NCBI GenBank assembly: GCA_903872075.1
Contig: CAIQJF010000082.1
Coordinates: 1-64,000, forward strand
From: an uncultured Caulobacteraceae bacterium
Lineage (GTDB): Bacteria; Pseudomonadota; Alphaproteobacteria; Caulobacterales; Caulobacteraceae
Length of the DNA stretch: 64,000 bases
Direction: 5' to 3'
Below are positions 51,325 to 59,168 of this stretch, in pieces. The translations under genes and the position numbers were made by a program. The notes under the pieces are model-generated. The model saw only the letters and a list, made by a program, of their open reading frames with translations, did no database searches and was not told the DNA's origin. How positions within the stretch are numbered: position 1 is the first letter of the stretch; every line of letters begins with the position of its first letter.

Positions 51325-51573
51325 TCAACCGACTGGGCCATCAAGACGCACCCCAACGACCTCCTCGGCCCCGGTGGGCGCGCGCGGCGTCGGAATGGCC
51401 CTGCCAGCCGCCCAATAGCCAAGGATGGCCTCTTCGAGAGCGTCGGCCGCGAGGAGGCGCGCCTCCGCCATCGTCGCGGCGGCGGTGAGGACCTCGGGCA
51501 GATCGGGAAATCGGACGACGACTTCGCCATCCTGCTCGGTGAAGGACGCGGGATAGGCCCAGATGGTTTGCAT
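51325..51573 (-). pseudogene. HicB antitoxin remnant lacking its DNA-binding end
   Basis: 82 residues that match the N-terminal half of a HicB antitoxin (IWAYPASFTEQDGEVVVRFPDLPEVLT, abbreviated by eye to 51573-51500, then ALEEAILGYWAAGRAIPTP). Full-length HicB would continue with about 50 more residues including a helix-turn-helix. Here it ends at GVRLDGPVG. The neighbouring hicA/hicB pair is 46 bases away on the same strand, so this may be a leftover from a second module. Confidence 0.7.
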
Positions 51574-51655
51574 GTTCGCATACCGCCGCAGCGGCCCTCT
51601 ATTACAATTTGGATGTCGGACGGGCGTTGCAGTTGCGTTCCGCAGCGCCCCCTCC

Positions 51656-51692
51656 ACCCCTCCGGGGTCCCCCTCCCCCGCTTGCGGGGGAG
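51656..51692. repeat. REP-like double hairpin element
   Basis: ACCCC-TCC-GGGGT (51656-51668) and then CTCCCCCGC-TT-GCGGGGGAG (51673-51692). A second copy of the same plan is at 60451-60483. Such elements are common between genes in this group and can act as terminators or mRNA stabilisers. Confidence 0.65.
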
Positions 51693-51708
51693 TAGAATCT
51701 CGCTCAAC

Positions 51709-51740
51709 TTGACAAATTCGCTAAAAGATTGCAATATGAT
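51709..51740 (+). promoter_or_regulatory. Promoter-like region of the terminase pair
   Basis: TTGACA (51709-51714) is followed by CAATAT at 17 bases (51732-51737) or TATGAT at 20 bases (51735-51740). The word AAGATTGCAATATG (51725-51738) matches AAGATTGCAAAATG in the promoter of the 207-residue gene (46610-46623) at 13 of 14 bases. A shared repressor is a fair guess. Confidence 0.55.
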
Positions 51741-51763
51741 ATTTTCGAAATTCGGAAAACTTC

Positions 51764-52117
51764 ATGCCCCATCCTCCCACCGCTAGGCTCGATGTCTTTG
51801 CCCGGCATATCGCCTCGGGCTGGCCGCCGGTGCTGGCGGCGAAGCAGGCGGGGTACAGGAACATGCGCGCCGGGCGGGCCGCCGCGCGGGTCGGCGAGCT
51901 GCGGCGGTTTGCCGAGCCTGAGGTGGTCGACTCACCGCCGCCGGCCGTCGCCGCGCCGAAGAAGAGCCGCTTGGCGAGAGTCGCGGCTCCGGAGGCTAAG
52001 GCCGCCCAGACCGCTCCGTCGCCGCCGGCCGAACCCGAACTGACCGAGGCGGAATGGCTGGCGCGGTTCGGGCCGTTGCTGCGCGGCGAGACGGGCGGCA
52101 GCGGGGCGCGGGCGTGA
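51764..52117 (+). CDS. Putative phage terminase small subunit
   Basis: 117 residues. The N-terminus (RLDVFARHIASGWPPVLAAK, then QAGYRNMRAGRAAARVGELR) is like the DNA-recognition HTH of small terminases, FAxxxAxGxxxxxAAxxAGY. The middle is a Pro/Ala linker, and the end (EAEWLARFGPLLRGE) may bind the large subunit. It overlaps the large subunit gene by four bases (GTGA). No other phage structural gene follows. The weak ribosome site is CGGAAAA. Confidence 0.65.
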   Translation: MPHPPTARLDVFARHIASGWPPVLAAKQAGYRNMRAGRAAARVGELRRFAEPEVVDSPPPAVAAPKKSRLARVAAPEAKAAQTAPSPPAEPELTEAEWLARFGPLLRGETGGSGARA

Positions 52118-53559
52118 CCTGGGCGGCGCAGCCGGGGCCGCAGGAGGCCTTCGTCCTCAGCCCGGTGTTCGAAGTGGTCTATGGCGGGGCGCGGGGCGGG
52201 GGAAAGACCGACGCCGCCCTGGGCGATTTCGCACGGCATGCGCAACGGTACGGCGCGGGGGCCAAGGGCCTGTTGGTGCGGCGGCACCGCGTGGCCCTGG
52301 AGCCGACCATCGCCCGGGCGCGGCAGGTGTTCGCCGGGCCGGAGGGCGGCAAATGGGTGGAGGCCCGGTCGCGGTTCGATTGGGCGAGCGGGGCGATGCT
52401 CTATTTCCGCTACCTGGACAATGACGCCGACGCCGATCTCTATCAGGGGCACGACTACAGCCGGGTCTATGTGGAAGAGCTGACGCAGTTCCCCAATCCG
52501 GTGGCGGTGGACAAGCTGAAGGCGACCCTGCGCAGCGCGGCCGGCACACCGTGCGCCTTTCGGGCCACCTGCAATCCCGGCGGGCCGGGCCATGCCTGGG
52601 TGAAGGCGCGCTATATCGATCCCGGCCTGGGCGAGCCCATCGCCGAGTCGTTCCGCAACCCATTCGACGGCACGGTGAGCGAACTGAAGCGCCAGTTCAT
52701 CCCCGCCCGGCTGGCCGACAACCCGGCGCTGCTGAACAACGATCCAGGCTATGTCGCCCGGCTGCAGCAGTCGGGCTCGGCCGAGCTGGTGCGGGCCTGG
52801 CTGGAGGGCGACTGGAACGTGATCCAGGGCGCCTTCTTCGACGGCTGGTCGAACCGCAACATCGTCGCGCCGTTCGCCATACCGCGGCACTGGCTGCGGC
52901 TGCGCGCGTTCGAATGGGGCTATGCCGCGCCATTCAGCGTGGGGTGGTGGGCGCAGGTCGCGGAAGACACGCCGGCGCGGCCGGGCCTGACCCTGCCGCG
53001 GGGCTGCCTGGTGCGCTACCGCGAATGGTACGGAAGTACGGGCCGGCCGGGGGAGGGGCTGCGCCTGGAGGCCGAGGCGGTGGCGCGCGGCATCGTGGAG
53101 CGCGAAGCCGGCGAGACGGTCCGGTTCGCGGTGGCCGACCCCTCGATCTTCCGCCAGGACGGCGGCGCCTCGATCGGCGAGCGGCTGCGCCGGGCGGGTG
53201 TAGCGTTCCGCCCGGCCGACAACACAAGGGTGGGCCGGGCCGGGGCCCTGTCGGGCTGGGATCAGGTGCGGGCGCGGATCGCCGGCGCCGAGGCCGGGCC
53301 GATGCTGGCGGTGTTCGACACCTGCCGGGATTTCATCCGAACGGTGCCGGTGCTGCAGCATGACCGGCTGCGCGCGGAAGACCTCGACACCACGGCCGAG
53401 GACCATATCGCCGATGAGACCCGCTATGCCTGCCTGGCGCGGGTGATGGCGCCGAAGAATGCGGCAGGGGCGGCGACGGCGGATGAGGTTTGGCGGCGGG
53501 AGTGGGGTGGGGGGACGCGGGGGGCGGGATATGGGGTGGTCGGGTGGAAGGTGTCGTGA
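52114..53559 (+). CDS. Phage terminase large subunit
   Basis: 481 residues. ATPase: Walker A GGARGGGKTDAAL near residue 25, then the Walker B strand RVYVEELTQF, and motif III RATCNPGGPGHAW. The C-terminal nuclease part has FEWGYAAPFSVGWWAQ, ADPSIFRQDGGASIGERL and VFDTCRDFIRTVPVLQHD. In most of these enzymes the first nuclease motif begins with Asp (DWGY); here it is Glu. The GTG start overlaps the small subunit. Orphan: no portal, capsid or lysis gene lies downstream. The last 20 residues are Gly-rich. Confidence 0.85.
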   Translation: MTWAAQPGPQEAFVLSPVFEVVYGGARGGGKTDAALGDFARHAQRYGAGAKGLLVRRHRVALEPTIARARQVFAGPEGGKWVEARSRFDWASGAMLYFRYLDNDADADLYQGHDYSRVYVEELTQFPNPVAVDKLKATLRSAAGTPCAFRATCNPGGPGHAWVKARYIDPGLGEPIAESFRNPFDGTVSELKRQFIPARLADNPALLNNDPGYVARLQQSGSAELVRAWLEGDWNVIQGAFFDGWSNRNIVAPFAIPRHWLRLRAFEWGYAAPFSVGWWAQVAEDTPARPGLTLPRGCLVRYREWYGSTGRPGEGLRLEAEAVARGIVEREAGETVRFAVADPSIFRQDGGASIGERLRRAGVAFRPADNTRVGRAGALSGWDQVRARIAGAEAGPMLAVFDTCRDFIRTVPVLQHDRLRAEDLDTTAEDHIADETRYACLARVMAPKNAAGAATADEVWRREWGGGTRGAGYGVVGWKVS

Positions 53560-53608
53560 CGCCGTATCGCCAACTAAACCAGCAGCACGAGTGCCGTTCG
53601 CAGCAAGC

Positions 53609-53672
53609 GAATGTGATATTTCCCACATTCACTTGTCAGGCGTGACAAACACCGGCACCTTGTTGCGATAAT
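53609..53672 (+). promoter_or_regulatory. Palindrome and -10 region before mucR-like gene
   Basis: GAATGTG (53609-53615) pairs with CACATTC (53624-53630) around an AT-rich loop, followed by GATAAT (53667-53672) and the ribosome site AGGAG (53684-53688). MucR proteins repress themselves through AT-rich T-A-containing sites, so the palindrome is a likely autoregulatory element. The -35 box is not well defined. Confidence 0.5.
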
Positions 53673-53694
53673 TTTAGACGGACAGGAGCAAGCC

Positions 53695-54180
53695 GTGGCC
53701 GAAACGAACCCCTCATCGATTCTAGATCTCACGACCGGCATTGTCGCCGCGTTCGTCGCCAACAACGACACCAAGGCGCAGGACCTGCCGTCACTGATCC
53801 AGTCCGTGCAGAAGGCGCTACTCGGCGTCACTCAGCCGGAGAGCGTGGCGGAAGAACCGAAGGCGCCGGCCGTGCCTATTCGCCGGTCCATCACGCCCGA
53901 CTACATGATCTGTCTGGAAGACGGCCGCAAATTCAGGACGCTGAAGCGGCACCTTCGAACCAAATACGGCCTGAGTCCCGACGACTACCGCGCAAAATGG
54001 GGTCTGGCGAAGGACTACCCGATGGTCGCGCCGAACTATGCCGCCGCCCGGTCCCGGCTGGCTAAAGAGGCGGGTCTCGGCCAAGGCGGCCGCCCGGCGG
54101 CGAAGGCGACGCCATCCAAGGCGACGGGGGTCAAGGCGACGCCGGGCAAGGCGACAAGGCGAGCGAAGGTCGCGCGATAG
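53695..54180 (+). CDS. Ros/MucR-family transcriptional regulator
   Basis: 161 residues. The Ros/MucR zinc-finger region is PDYMICLEDGRKFRTLKRHL, then RTKYGLSPDDYRAKWGL, KDYPMVAPNYAAARSRLAKE. The zinc ligands would be Cys and Asp (C-x2-D), and His in KRHL; the second His usual in RTHY is Lys (RTKY). This occurs in some family members. The C-terminal tail is Lys/Ala/Pro-rich (KATPSKATGVKATPGKAT), histone-like. MucR silences AT-rich genes and controls cell-cycle targets. The start is GTG. Confidence 0.85.
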   Translation: MAETNPSSILDLTTGIVAAFVANNDTKAQDLPSLIQSVQKALLGVTQPESVAEEPKAPAVPIRRSITPDYMICLEDGRKFRTLKRHLRTKYGLSPDDYRAKWGLAKDYPMVAPNYAAARSRLAKEAGLGQGGRPAAKATPSKATGVKATPGKATRRAKVAR

Positions 54181-54262
54181 GCTAGCCCGGTCCCCGTTCT
54201 TGAGTTTTCCGCCGGGCAATTCCGCCGGACGCCTTCCTTGATCGATCCGGCTCAATCGACTA

Positions 54263-54291
54263 TGTTGGACAAAAGCAAAATTTGTTGGACA
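54263..54291 (+). promoter_or_regulatory. Direct repeat TGTTGGACA, probable antitoxin operator
   Basis: Two copies of TGTTGGACA (54263-54271 and 54283-54291), 20 bases apart, on the same face of the helix. The second overlaps the first ATG of the antitoxin-like gene. The spacer is AT-rich (AAAGCAAAATT). This is a typical toxin-antitoxin operator arrangement. Confidence 0.55.
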
Positions 54292-54620
54292 TGGCGATGG
54301 CCAAGGCCTCTGAGACCGAACACGGCGGCGTCGCCGAGAGCGATGCGAGCGCGAGCCGCATCGTGGCGGTGCACGACACGCAGGTGGCGTCCGTCATGTC
54401 GGCCGCCCAGCGGTCCGGTTTGCTTCAGGAAAAGAGCGGCCGGATTGGCGGCCGGGTCAGCCCGGTGCTGGTCGAGCGGGCCAAGGCGCGGACCGGTCTT
54501 CAGTCCGACACCGATCTGATTGAGTTCGCCCTGGCTAACATCGCGCTGGAGGACAGGTTCGCCGAGGCCTTCAGGGCCGCGCGCGGCGCGGTGGACGCGG
54601 ATTTGACGCTCGGGGTCTGA
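54291..54620 (+). CDS. RHH-like antitoxin protein
   Basis: 109 residues. The N-terminal part is acidic and Ser-rich and the C-terminal part has a ribbon-helix-helix-like SGRIGGRVSPVLVERAKART, then TDLIEFALANIALEDRFAE. Antitoxins of PIN toxins have this RIGGRVxxxLVExA pattern. Starts at 54282 (TTG), 54291 and 54297 (ATG) are possible; 54291 is picked, and no strong ribosome site decides. The PIN gene begins one base after its stop, on the same message. Confidence 0.68.
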   Translation: MAMAKASETEHGGVAESDASASRIVAVHDTQVASVMSAAQRSGLLQEKSGRIGGRVSPVLVERAKARTGLQSDTDLIEFALANIALEDRFAEAFRAARGAVDADLTLGV

Positions 54621-54621
54621 C

Positions 54622-55194
54622 TTGGCCGGATTTGACGTCGCCGCCGCCCGTCGCTGGGCGGCGCGGCTGGATCCGGGCCGGACGCTGGCGCGGCGCGCGG
54701 ACGCGGCGCTGCCGTTCGCAGGTGTCGACGATCTGGCCGGACAACCCCTGCTTCTCGATACCTGCGTCTACATCGACCAGATGCAAGGGCGGGCTCCCAA
54801 GCTGGTCGAACACTTGATCGACACCCGACAGGTCAACCATTCGGCGGTGGCCATTCAGGAGCTGATGCACACGGTTGGCGCCCTCGATCCCGCCGATCGG
54901 CGCACTCCCGCCGTGGTTCAGACGGTCTGCGGGCTGGTCGAGGCCATGCCGGAGCACCGGATTTTTACGCCCGACGCCGACGTCCTGGGGAGAGCGGCGC
55001 TTCTGGCCGGTCTGTTGTCCCGGCTTCAGGGCTACGCCCGGGATGCGAGGTTGAAGGCCCTTCAGGATTGCGTGCTGTTCCTGCAGACGCAGAAGCTCGG
55101 CTTCATCGTTCTGACAGCCAACCTCGCCGAATTCGATCTTCTGCTGCAGCTCGCGCCGACGGGCCGGGTTCTCTTCTATCGGAACGGCAATTGA
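54622..55194 (+). CDS. PIN-domain toxin
   Basis: 190 residues, TTG start. The PIN fold shows LLLDTCVYIDQMQG with two Asp for the metal site, a Glu in VAIQELMHTV, and a last acidic pair in TANLAEFDLLLQL. These are endoribonucleases. The N-terminal 45 residues (AAARRWAARLDPGRTLARRA) are an extension with an Arg-rich helix not seen in typical VapC. Found after the RHH-like antitoxin gene, a module of the VapBC type with a longer toxin. Confidence 0.8.
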   Translation: MAGFDVAAARRWAARLDPGRTLARRADAALPFAGVDDLAGQPLLLDTCVYIDQMQGRAPKLVEHLIDTRQVNHSAVAIQELMHTVGALDPADRRTPAVVQTVCGLVEAMPEHRIFTPDADVLGRAALLAGLLSRLQGYARDARLKALQDCVLFLQTQKLGFIVLTANLAEFDLLLQLAPTGRVLFYRNGN

Positions 55195-55210
55195 CGGCGA
55201 CCGTGTCCGG

Positions 55211-55918
55211 TCAGTTGCCGACGCCGACCTGTCTGAGCAGGTCGCGGGCCTGATCCACGAAGGCGGTCGCCACCTCGGCCGCGAAGGGGTTCTGGGTCTG
55301 GATGGCGGTGAAGAGCTCGAAGGTGTCGGCGCCGATCAGGCCGCAGAGGTCCAGCAGGTGCTGGTAGGACTGGGTCTTGAGCTGCTCGTCGGGGATGCCC
55401 ATGCGGGACAGGGAGCGGCCGATAAGGTGGGTCAGGGCCTGGACATAGGCCATCTCGCGGTCGTGCTCTTCAGGTGTGGTGATGGTCACCGTCAGGCCGA
55501 GCCGCCGGCCGCCCCGCACCGGGCAGACCACCAGGCGCAGGCCGGCCACGCCGTTCCGGGCGCTCTGCGGCCCGAACAGGGGGTGGGTCGCCACGAGGTC
55601 GGCGTGGGCGGGCAGGATCTCGCTCATCCACCGGGCCGGCAGCATCTTCACCGAGCCCACGTCGGCGACGAGGGCGCCCGGCTTCACATACGGGGCCATG
55701 GCGGCGAACACCTCGCGCATGGCCGCCACCGGCGCGGCCACCACCACGACCTCGCAGGCGGCGGCCTCCGGGAGGGTTCCAAAGGCGACGCCCAGCTCTT
55801 CCGCCGCCACCCTGGCCGCGGGCGCGGCGTCGGTGACGATCAGCTCGAAATGCTCGCGGAGCACCCCCGCGGCCAACCGGCCGAACTGTCCGAACCCGAT
55901 GAGGCCTAGTCGCTGCAT
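55211..55918 (-). CDS. Prephenate/arogenate dehydrogenase-like protein
   Basis: 235 residues. NAD fold: RLGLIGFGQFGRLAAGVL (GxGxxG). Family parts: ADVGSVKMLPARWM, VATHPLFGPQSARNG (His and the catalytic Ser/His group), then the helical domain with GRSLSRMGIPDEQLKTQSYQ. It oxidatively decarboxylates prephenate or arogenate toward tyrosine. Shorter than classic TyrA by about 50 residues, as in small members. It is convergent with the PIN gene (16 bases apart). Confidence 0.85.
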   Translation of the reverse strand: MQRLGLIGFGQFGRLAAGVLREHFELIVTDAAPAARVAAEELGVAFGTLPEAAACEVVVVAAPVAAMREVFAAMAPYVKPGALVADVGSVKMLPARWMSEILPAHADLVATHPLFGPQSARNGVAGLRLVVCPVRGGRRLGLTVTITTPEEHDREMAYVQALTHLIGRSLSRMGIPDEQLKTQSYQHLLDLCGLIGADTFELFTAIQTQNPFAAEVATAFVDQARDLLRQVGVGN

Positions 55919-56083
55919 GGCCGCTGCTTAGGCCGGTCGCCGCCGTTTCGCAAAGCGTGCGGTGGGCCGCGCGGGTTCAGGCTGCGGGGCGCCGTCATTA
56001 CCCCCTCGCCACCCCCGCCGAAATGCGCTTGAATCGACGGACGAGCCCGGCCGCCAAGACGCCGGGCCGGGAGGACCTGAGAG

Positions 56084-57316
56084 ATGAAGTTCGGCGTGTT
56101 CTATGAGCATCAGCTGCCCAAGCCCTGGGCCGAGGGCGACGAGGCGCGGCTGTTCCACAACGCCCTCGAGCAGGTGGTGCTGGCCGACCGGCTGGGCTTC
56201 GATCACGCCTGGGAGGTGGAGCATCACTTCCTGGACGAATATTCCCATTCCTCGGCGCCGGAGGTGTTCCTGGCCGCCGCCGCCTCGGTGACGAAAAACA
56301 TCCGCCTGGGCCACGGCATCCGGCAGGTGATCGCCAACTACAACCACCCTGCCCGCAGCGCCGAGTGCATCGCCACCCTGGACATCATGTCCCACGGCCG
56401 GGTAGATTTCGGCATCGGCGAGGGGGCGACGCGGCTGGAGCTGGGCGGCTTCCATATCCCGGCGCGCGAGAAGCGGGCCATGGCCCTGGAGGCGGCCGAG
56501 CAGATCGCCAATATGCTGGCGCTCGATCCCTATCCGGGCTTCGAGGGCAAGAGCTTCTCCATGCCCTGTCGCAATGTGCTGCCCAAGCCGATGCAGAAGC
56601 CGCATCCGCCCATGTGGATGGCCTGCACCAACCGCGACACGATCCGGATCGCCGCCTCGATCGGCGTGGGGGCCCTGGCCTTCTCGTTCATCGATCCGGA
56701 CGAGGCCAAGGCCTGGGCGGACATCTATTACGGGATCATCAAGTCGGACGCCTGCAAGCCCATCGGCCATACTGTGAACGCCAATATCGCCATGGTCTCC
56801 AACTTCTCGATCCACCACGACCGGGCCGAGGCGATCCGGCGCGGCCATGAGGGGTTCGAGTTCTTCGGCTATGCCTTGAACGCCCTGGTGGCCCACGACA
56901 CCGTGCCCGGGCGCACCGATCTGTGGAACGAATACCTGGCCAAGCGGGGCGACCGCACCGAGCAGGTGATCGCCGAAGCCGCCGCCCATGGGGCGCCCTC
57001 CACCGGCATCGGCACGCCCGACGACATGCGCCGGCATCTGACGGCGTTCGAGGAGTCGGGCATCGATCAGGTGATCTTCATGCAGCAGGCCGGCCGCAAC
57101 CGGCACGAGCACATCTGCCAGTCACTGGAGCTGTTCGCCGCCGAGGTGATGCCGGAGTTCAAGGCCCGTGTCGCCGCGCGGGAAGCGCGAAAGGCCGAGG
57201 AGCTGGCGCCCGATATCGCCGCGGCCCTGGCCCGGAAGGACTGGATGAAGCCCCTGGCCGACGACGAGATCCCGGTGGTGCGGGCGTCGGTGGCCAAGGC
57301 GCAGGTGGGGCGGTAG
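56084..57316 (+). CDS. LLM-class flavin-dependent oxidoreductase
   Basis: 410 residues of the luciferase-like TIM barrel. Segments: KFGVFYEHQLPKPWAEGDE, FDHAWEVEHHFLDEYSHSSA, IRLGHGIRQVIANYNHPARS, and HGRVDFGIGEGATRLELGGF. It uses FMNH2 and O2 to hydroxylate or cleave an unknown substrate. The N-terminus is cytosolic. The last 60 residues form a helical tail (AREARKAEELAPDIAA). A ribosome site GGGAGGACCTGAGAG precedes the ATG. Confidence 0.88.
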   Translation: MKFGVFYEHQLPKPWAEGDEARLFHNALEQVVLADRLGFDHAWEVEHHFLDEYSHSSAPEVFLAAAASVTKNIRLGHGIRQVIANYNHPARSAECIATLDIMSHGRVDFGIGEGATRLELGGFHIPAREKRAMALEAAEQIANMLALDPYPGFEGKSFSMPCRNVLPKPMQKPHPPMWMACTNRDTIRIAASIGVGALAFSFIDPDEAKAWADIYYGIIKSDACKPIGHTVNANIAMVSNFSIHHDRAEAIRRGHEGFEFFGYALNALVAHDTVPGRTDLWNEYLAKRGDRTEQVIAEAAAHGAPSTGIGTPDDMRRHLTAFEESGIDQVIFMQQAGRNRHEHICQSLELFAAEVMPEFKARVAAREARKAEELAPDIAAALARKDWMKPLADDEIPVVRASVAKAQVGR

Positions 57317-57368
57317 GGGGGCGGGCAACCGTCTTCTGGGACACCCCAGTAAATCAATTCTGTTTCAG

Positions 57369-59168
57369 TCAGCGGATGAGAATGGGGTCCGAATAGCTCG
57401 AGAAAAACGAGTCGTTCGGCGCAATTGCCTTAACCCAAAACCTATATTTCACGTTTCTCTTTAGCCCTACCAGGTAATGTGTGGTTTTCGGGGTTCCAGC
57501 ATCTTGGTCTTCTCCGCCATCGGGACTCGATATAACCGTGTAACCCGTCACGAAATCCAACGATGACCGCGAAAATGCGACGTTCACCTCGCCTGATTGG
57601 CCGTGTATGATGGAGGCCGTTGGGATGCCGGGTTTATTCGAATCTGCGTTGAGAGAGTAGAAGCGGTATCTTAAATCCGCGTCTGGGCCAGTTGTCGTGA
57701 TGATGCTGGCGCAGTCAGTACCGACCGTCGGGCCACGACTTGGAGTCGCTGCTAATACTTCATAAAGAGAAACTTCGGAATCGAACTGATTTAAGCCCTG
57801 TTTATACAAAGCATCCAACAAAGAGTTGCAAAACAACAGATTTTCATTCTTTTGATTTTTGCTATTCGATATATACGTTGTATACCACGGTTGAGAAAAA
57901 ACCCAATCTTGTATCACAAACTGAGACGATAGTTTGGACTGCAAAACGATTTCTCTATAGGCATTAATCTGAGAAATAATGCCGTTTCGAATCGCCTGTA
58001 CTCTATTACTAATTAAGACATTCGTGTAGAGGTTTGGACCATTAGAACCTTCATTTGTCGAGGGATTGCCCGAGGGGGCTGCTCTGTACTGGAGTATATA
58101 TGGGGACGTATTCAGCGAATCCTTTGTTACGAACTGTCCGGTCGCATTGTCATGGCAAATGTTTGCTGTAGAAAAATAGGACGGTCGAGGGCATGTAAAC
58201 GTGACCAACCATGATGCTAAAATGTAGGCCTGACCTCTCTCGGCTTTGAAATCTCGTGACAACGTGCCATTTTCGGGATTTTCGAGCGCTCCCTTGACGA
58301 TAGTGGCTGGCACCAATCCATCGATTCTCACATATTGATTTTGCGGGTCATAACTTTGAAAAATCTTTCCAGCCGCATAGTCTTCCGAAACGTCTCTCGT
58401 AAGCGCGCCGCCGATAGCCGCATCGATCGCACTCGAAGCGTTGTTTATTTCGGATTTTGACAGCGTCGTGAGCAATGAAGAGGTTGGAGCCGCGATGCTG
58501 ACAGCTGTTTTAACGGCTTGAAAAATAACAGCGGCAGCATCATTTTTCCCATCGTTATTTATATCTTCATGAAAGTGTATTGATAGTCTCGTATTTGGTC
58601 CGATTCGAAAGAAAGAAGAACTAACATCATTGTGACTAATAGACGTAGAAAATACGTCTCCTGTTCCGCGAGCGCTATCGTGATCGATCGCAAACAAAGG
58701 AACCGTTTGCATCAGATCGGGGTATTTAATGCTTATATTTACTACCTCTGCTATATGAATTGTTTTGTGCACAAATAATCGCTCTAACCAATTTCTATGT
58801 TCTTTATCGTAATCTCGCACAATTGGTTTGTTTTGAGAACCATCTCCCGTCGAATATTGATTGTTATTGTTCGCGTATCGACAATTTGTGGGATTGTCGG
58901 CGGGAGAGCAGGAAATTATATCTAATTTAGAGTACATATCAGATAAATCCAGGACCGTATTCCTGGACCACTCGTTGGTGCTGACATCTATAAATCGAAT
59001 GATGGACAACGGATGAGAGGCGCTTGTGGACAAATGAGCAGGCGGAGCACTCGTTGCGCTGGCCGGCTGAGCCCAGGTAGAAACAGACCAAGAAAGGGTT
59101 GGAAGTGCTAGTGTAGCAAACAGCCAACGGAAGCGGCTTCTGCCGCGCTGAACGCTCGACCCGTTCAT
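57369..59168 (-). CDS. Low-GC secreted protein with fibronectin-III end
   Basis: 599 residues from ATG 59168, with a signal peptide (RWLFATLALPTLSWSVSTWA). Codon use and GC (about 40-45% by eye, 37% in one 60-base stretch) are far from those around, indicating recent transfer. Features: an EF-hand-like loop DINNDGKND (after HFHE), about ten scattered cysteines, and a C-terminal fibronectin-III-like domain with LDFVTGYTVISSPDGG and VGLKRNVKYRFWVKAIAP. No catalytic motif known. The start may also be 59180 or 59231. Confidence 0.72.
   Translation of the reverse strand: MNGSSVQRGRSRFRWLFATLALPTLSWSVSTWAQPASATSAPPAHLSTSASHPLSIIRFIDVSTNEWSRNTVLDLSDMYSKLDIISCSPADNPTNCRYANNNNQYSTGDGSQNKPIVRDYDKEHRNWLERLFVHKTIHIAEVVNISIKYPDLMQTVPLFAIDHDSARGTGDVFSTSISHNDVSSSFFRIGPNTRLSIHFHEDINNDGKNDAAAVIFQAVKTAVSIAAPTSSLLTTLSKSEINNASSAIDAAIGGALTRDVSEDYAAGKIFQSYDPQNQYVRIDGLVPATIVKGALENPENGTLSRDFKAERGQAYILASWLVTFTCPRPSYFSTANICHDNATGQFVTKDSLNTSPYILQYRAAPSGNPSTNEGSNGPNLYTNVLISNRVQAIRNGIISQINAYREIVLQSKLSSQFVIQDWVFSQPWYTTYISNSKNQKNENLLFCNSLLDALYKQGLNQFDSEVSLYEVLAATPSRGPTVGTDCASIITTTGPDADLRYRFYSLNADSNKPGIPTASIIHGQSGEVNVAFSRSSLDFVTGYTVISSPDGGEDQDAGTPKTTHYLVGLKRNVKYRFWVKAIAPNDSFFSSYSDPILIR

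Noticed and set aside
51304-51786. 160-codon plus-strand frame over the HicB remnant
   Set aside because: It overlaps the HicB remnant and REP-like element antisense and has no family resemblance.
51764-53559. Intact prophage call
   Set aside because: Only the two terminase genes are phage-like; there is no portal, capsid, tail, lysis or integrase gene in the surrounding 10 kb.
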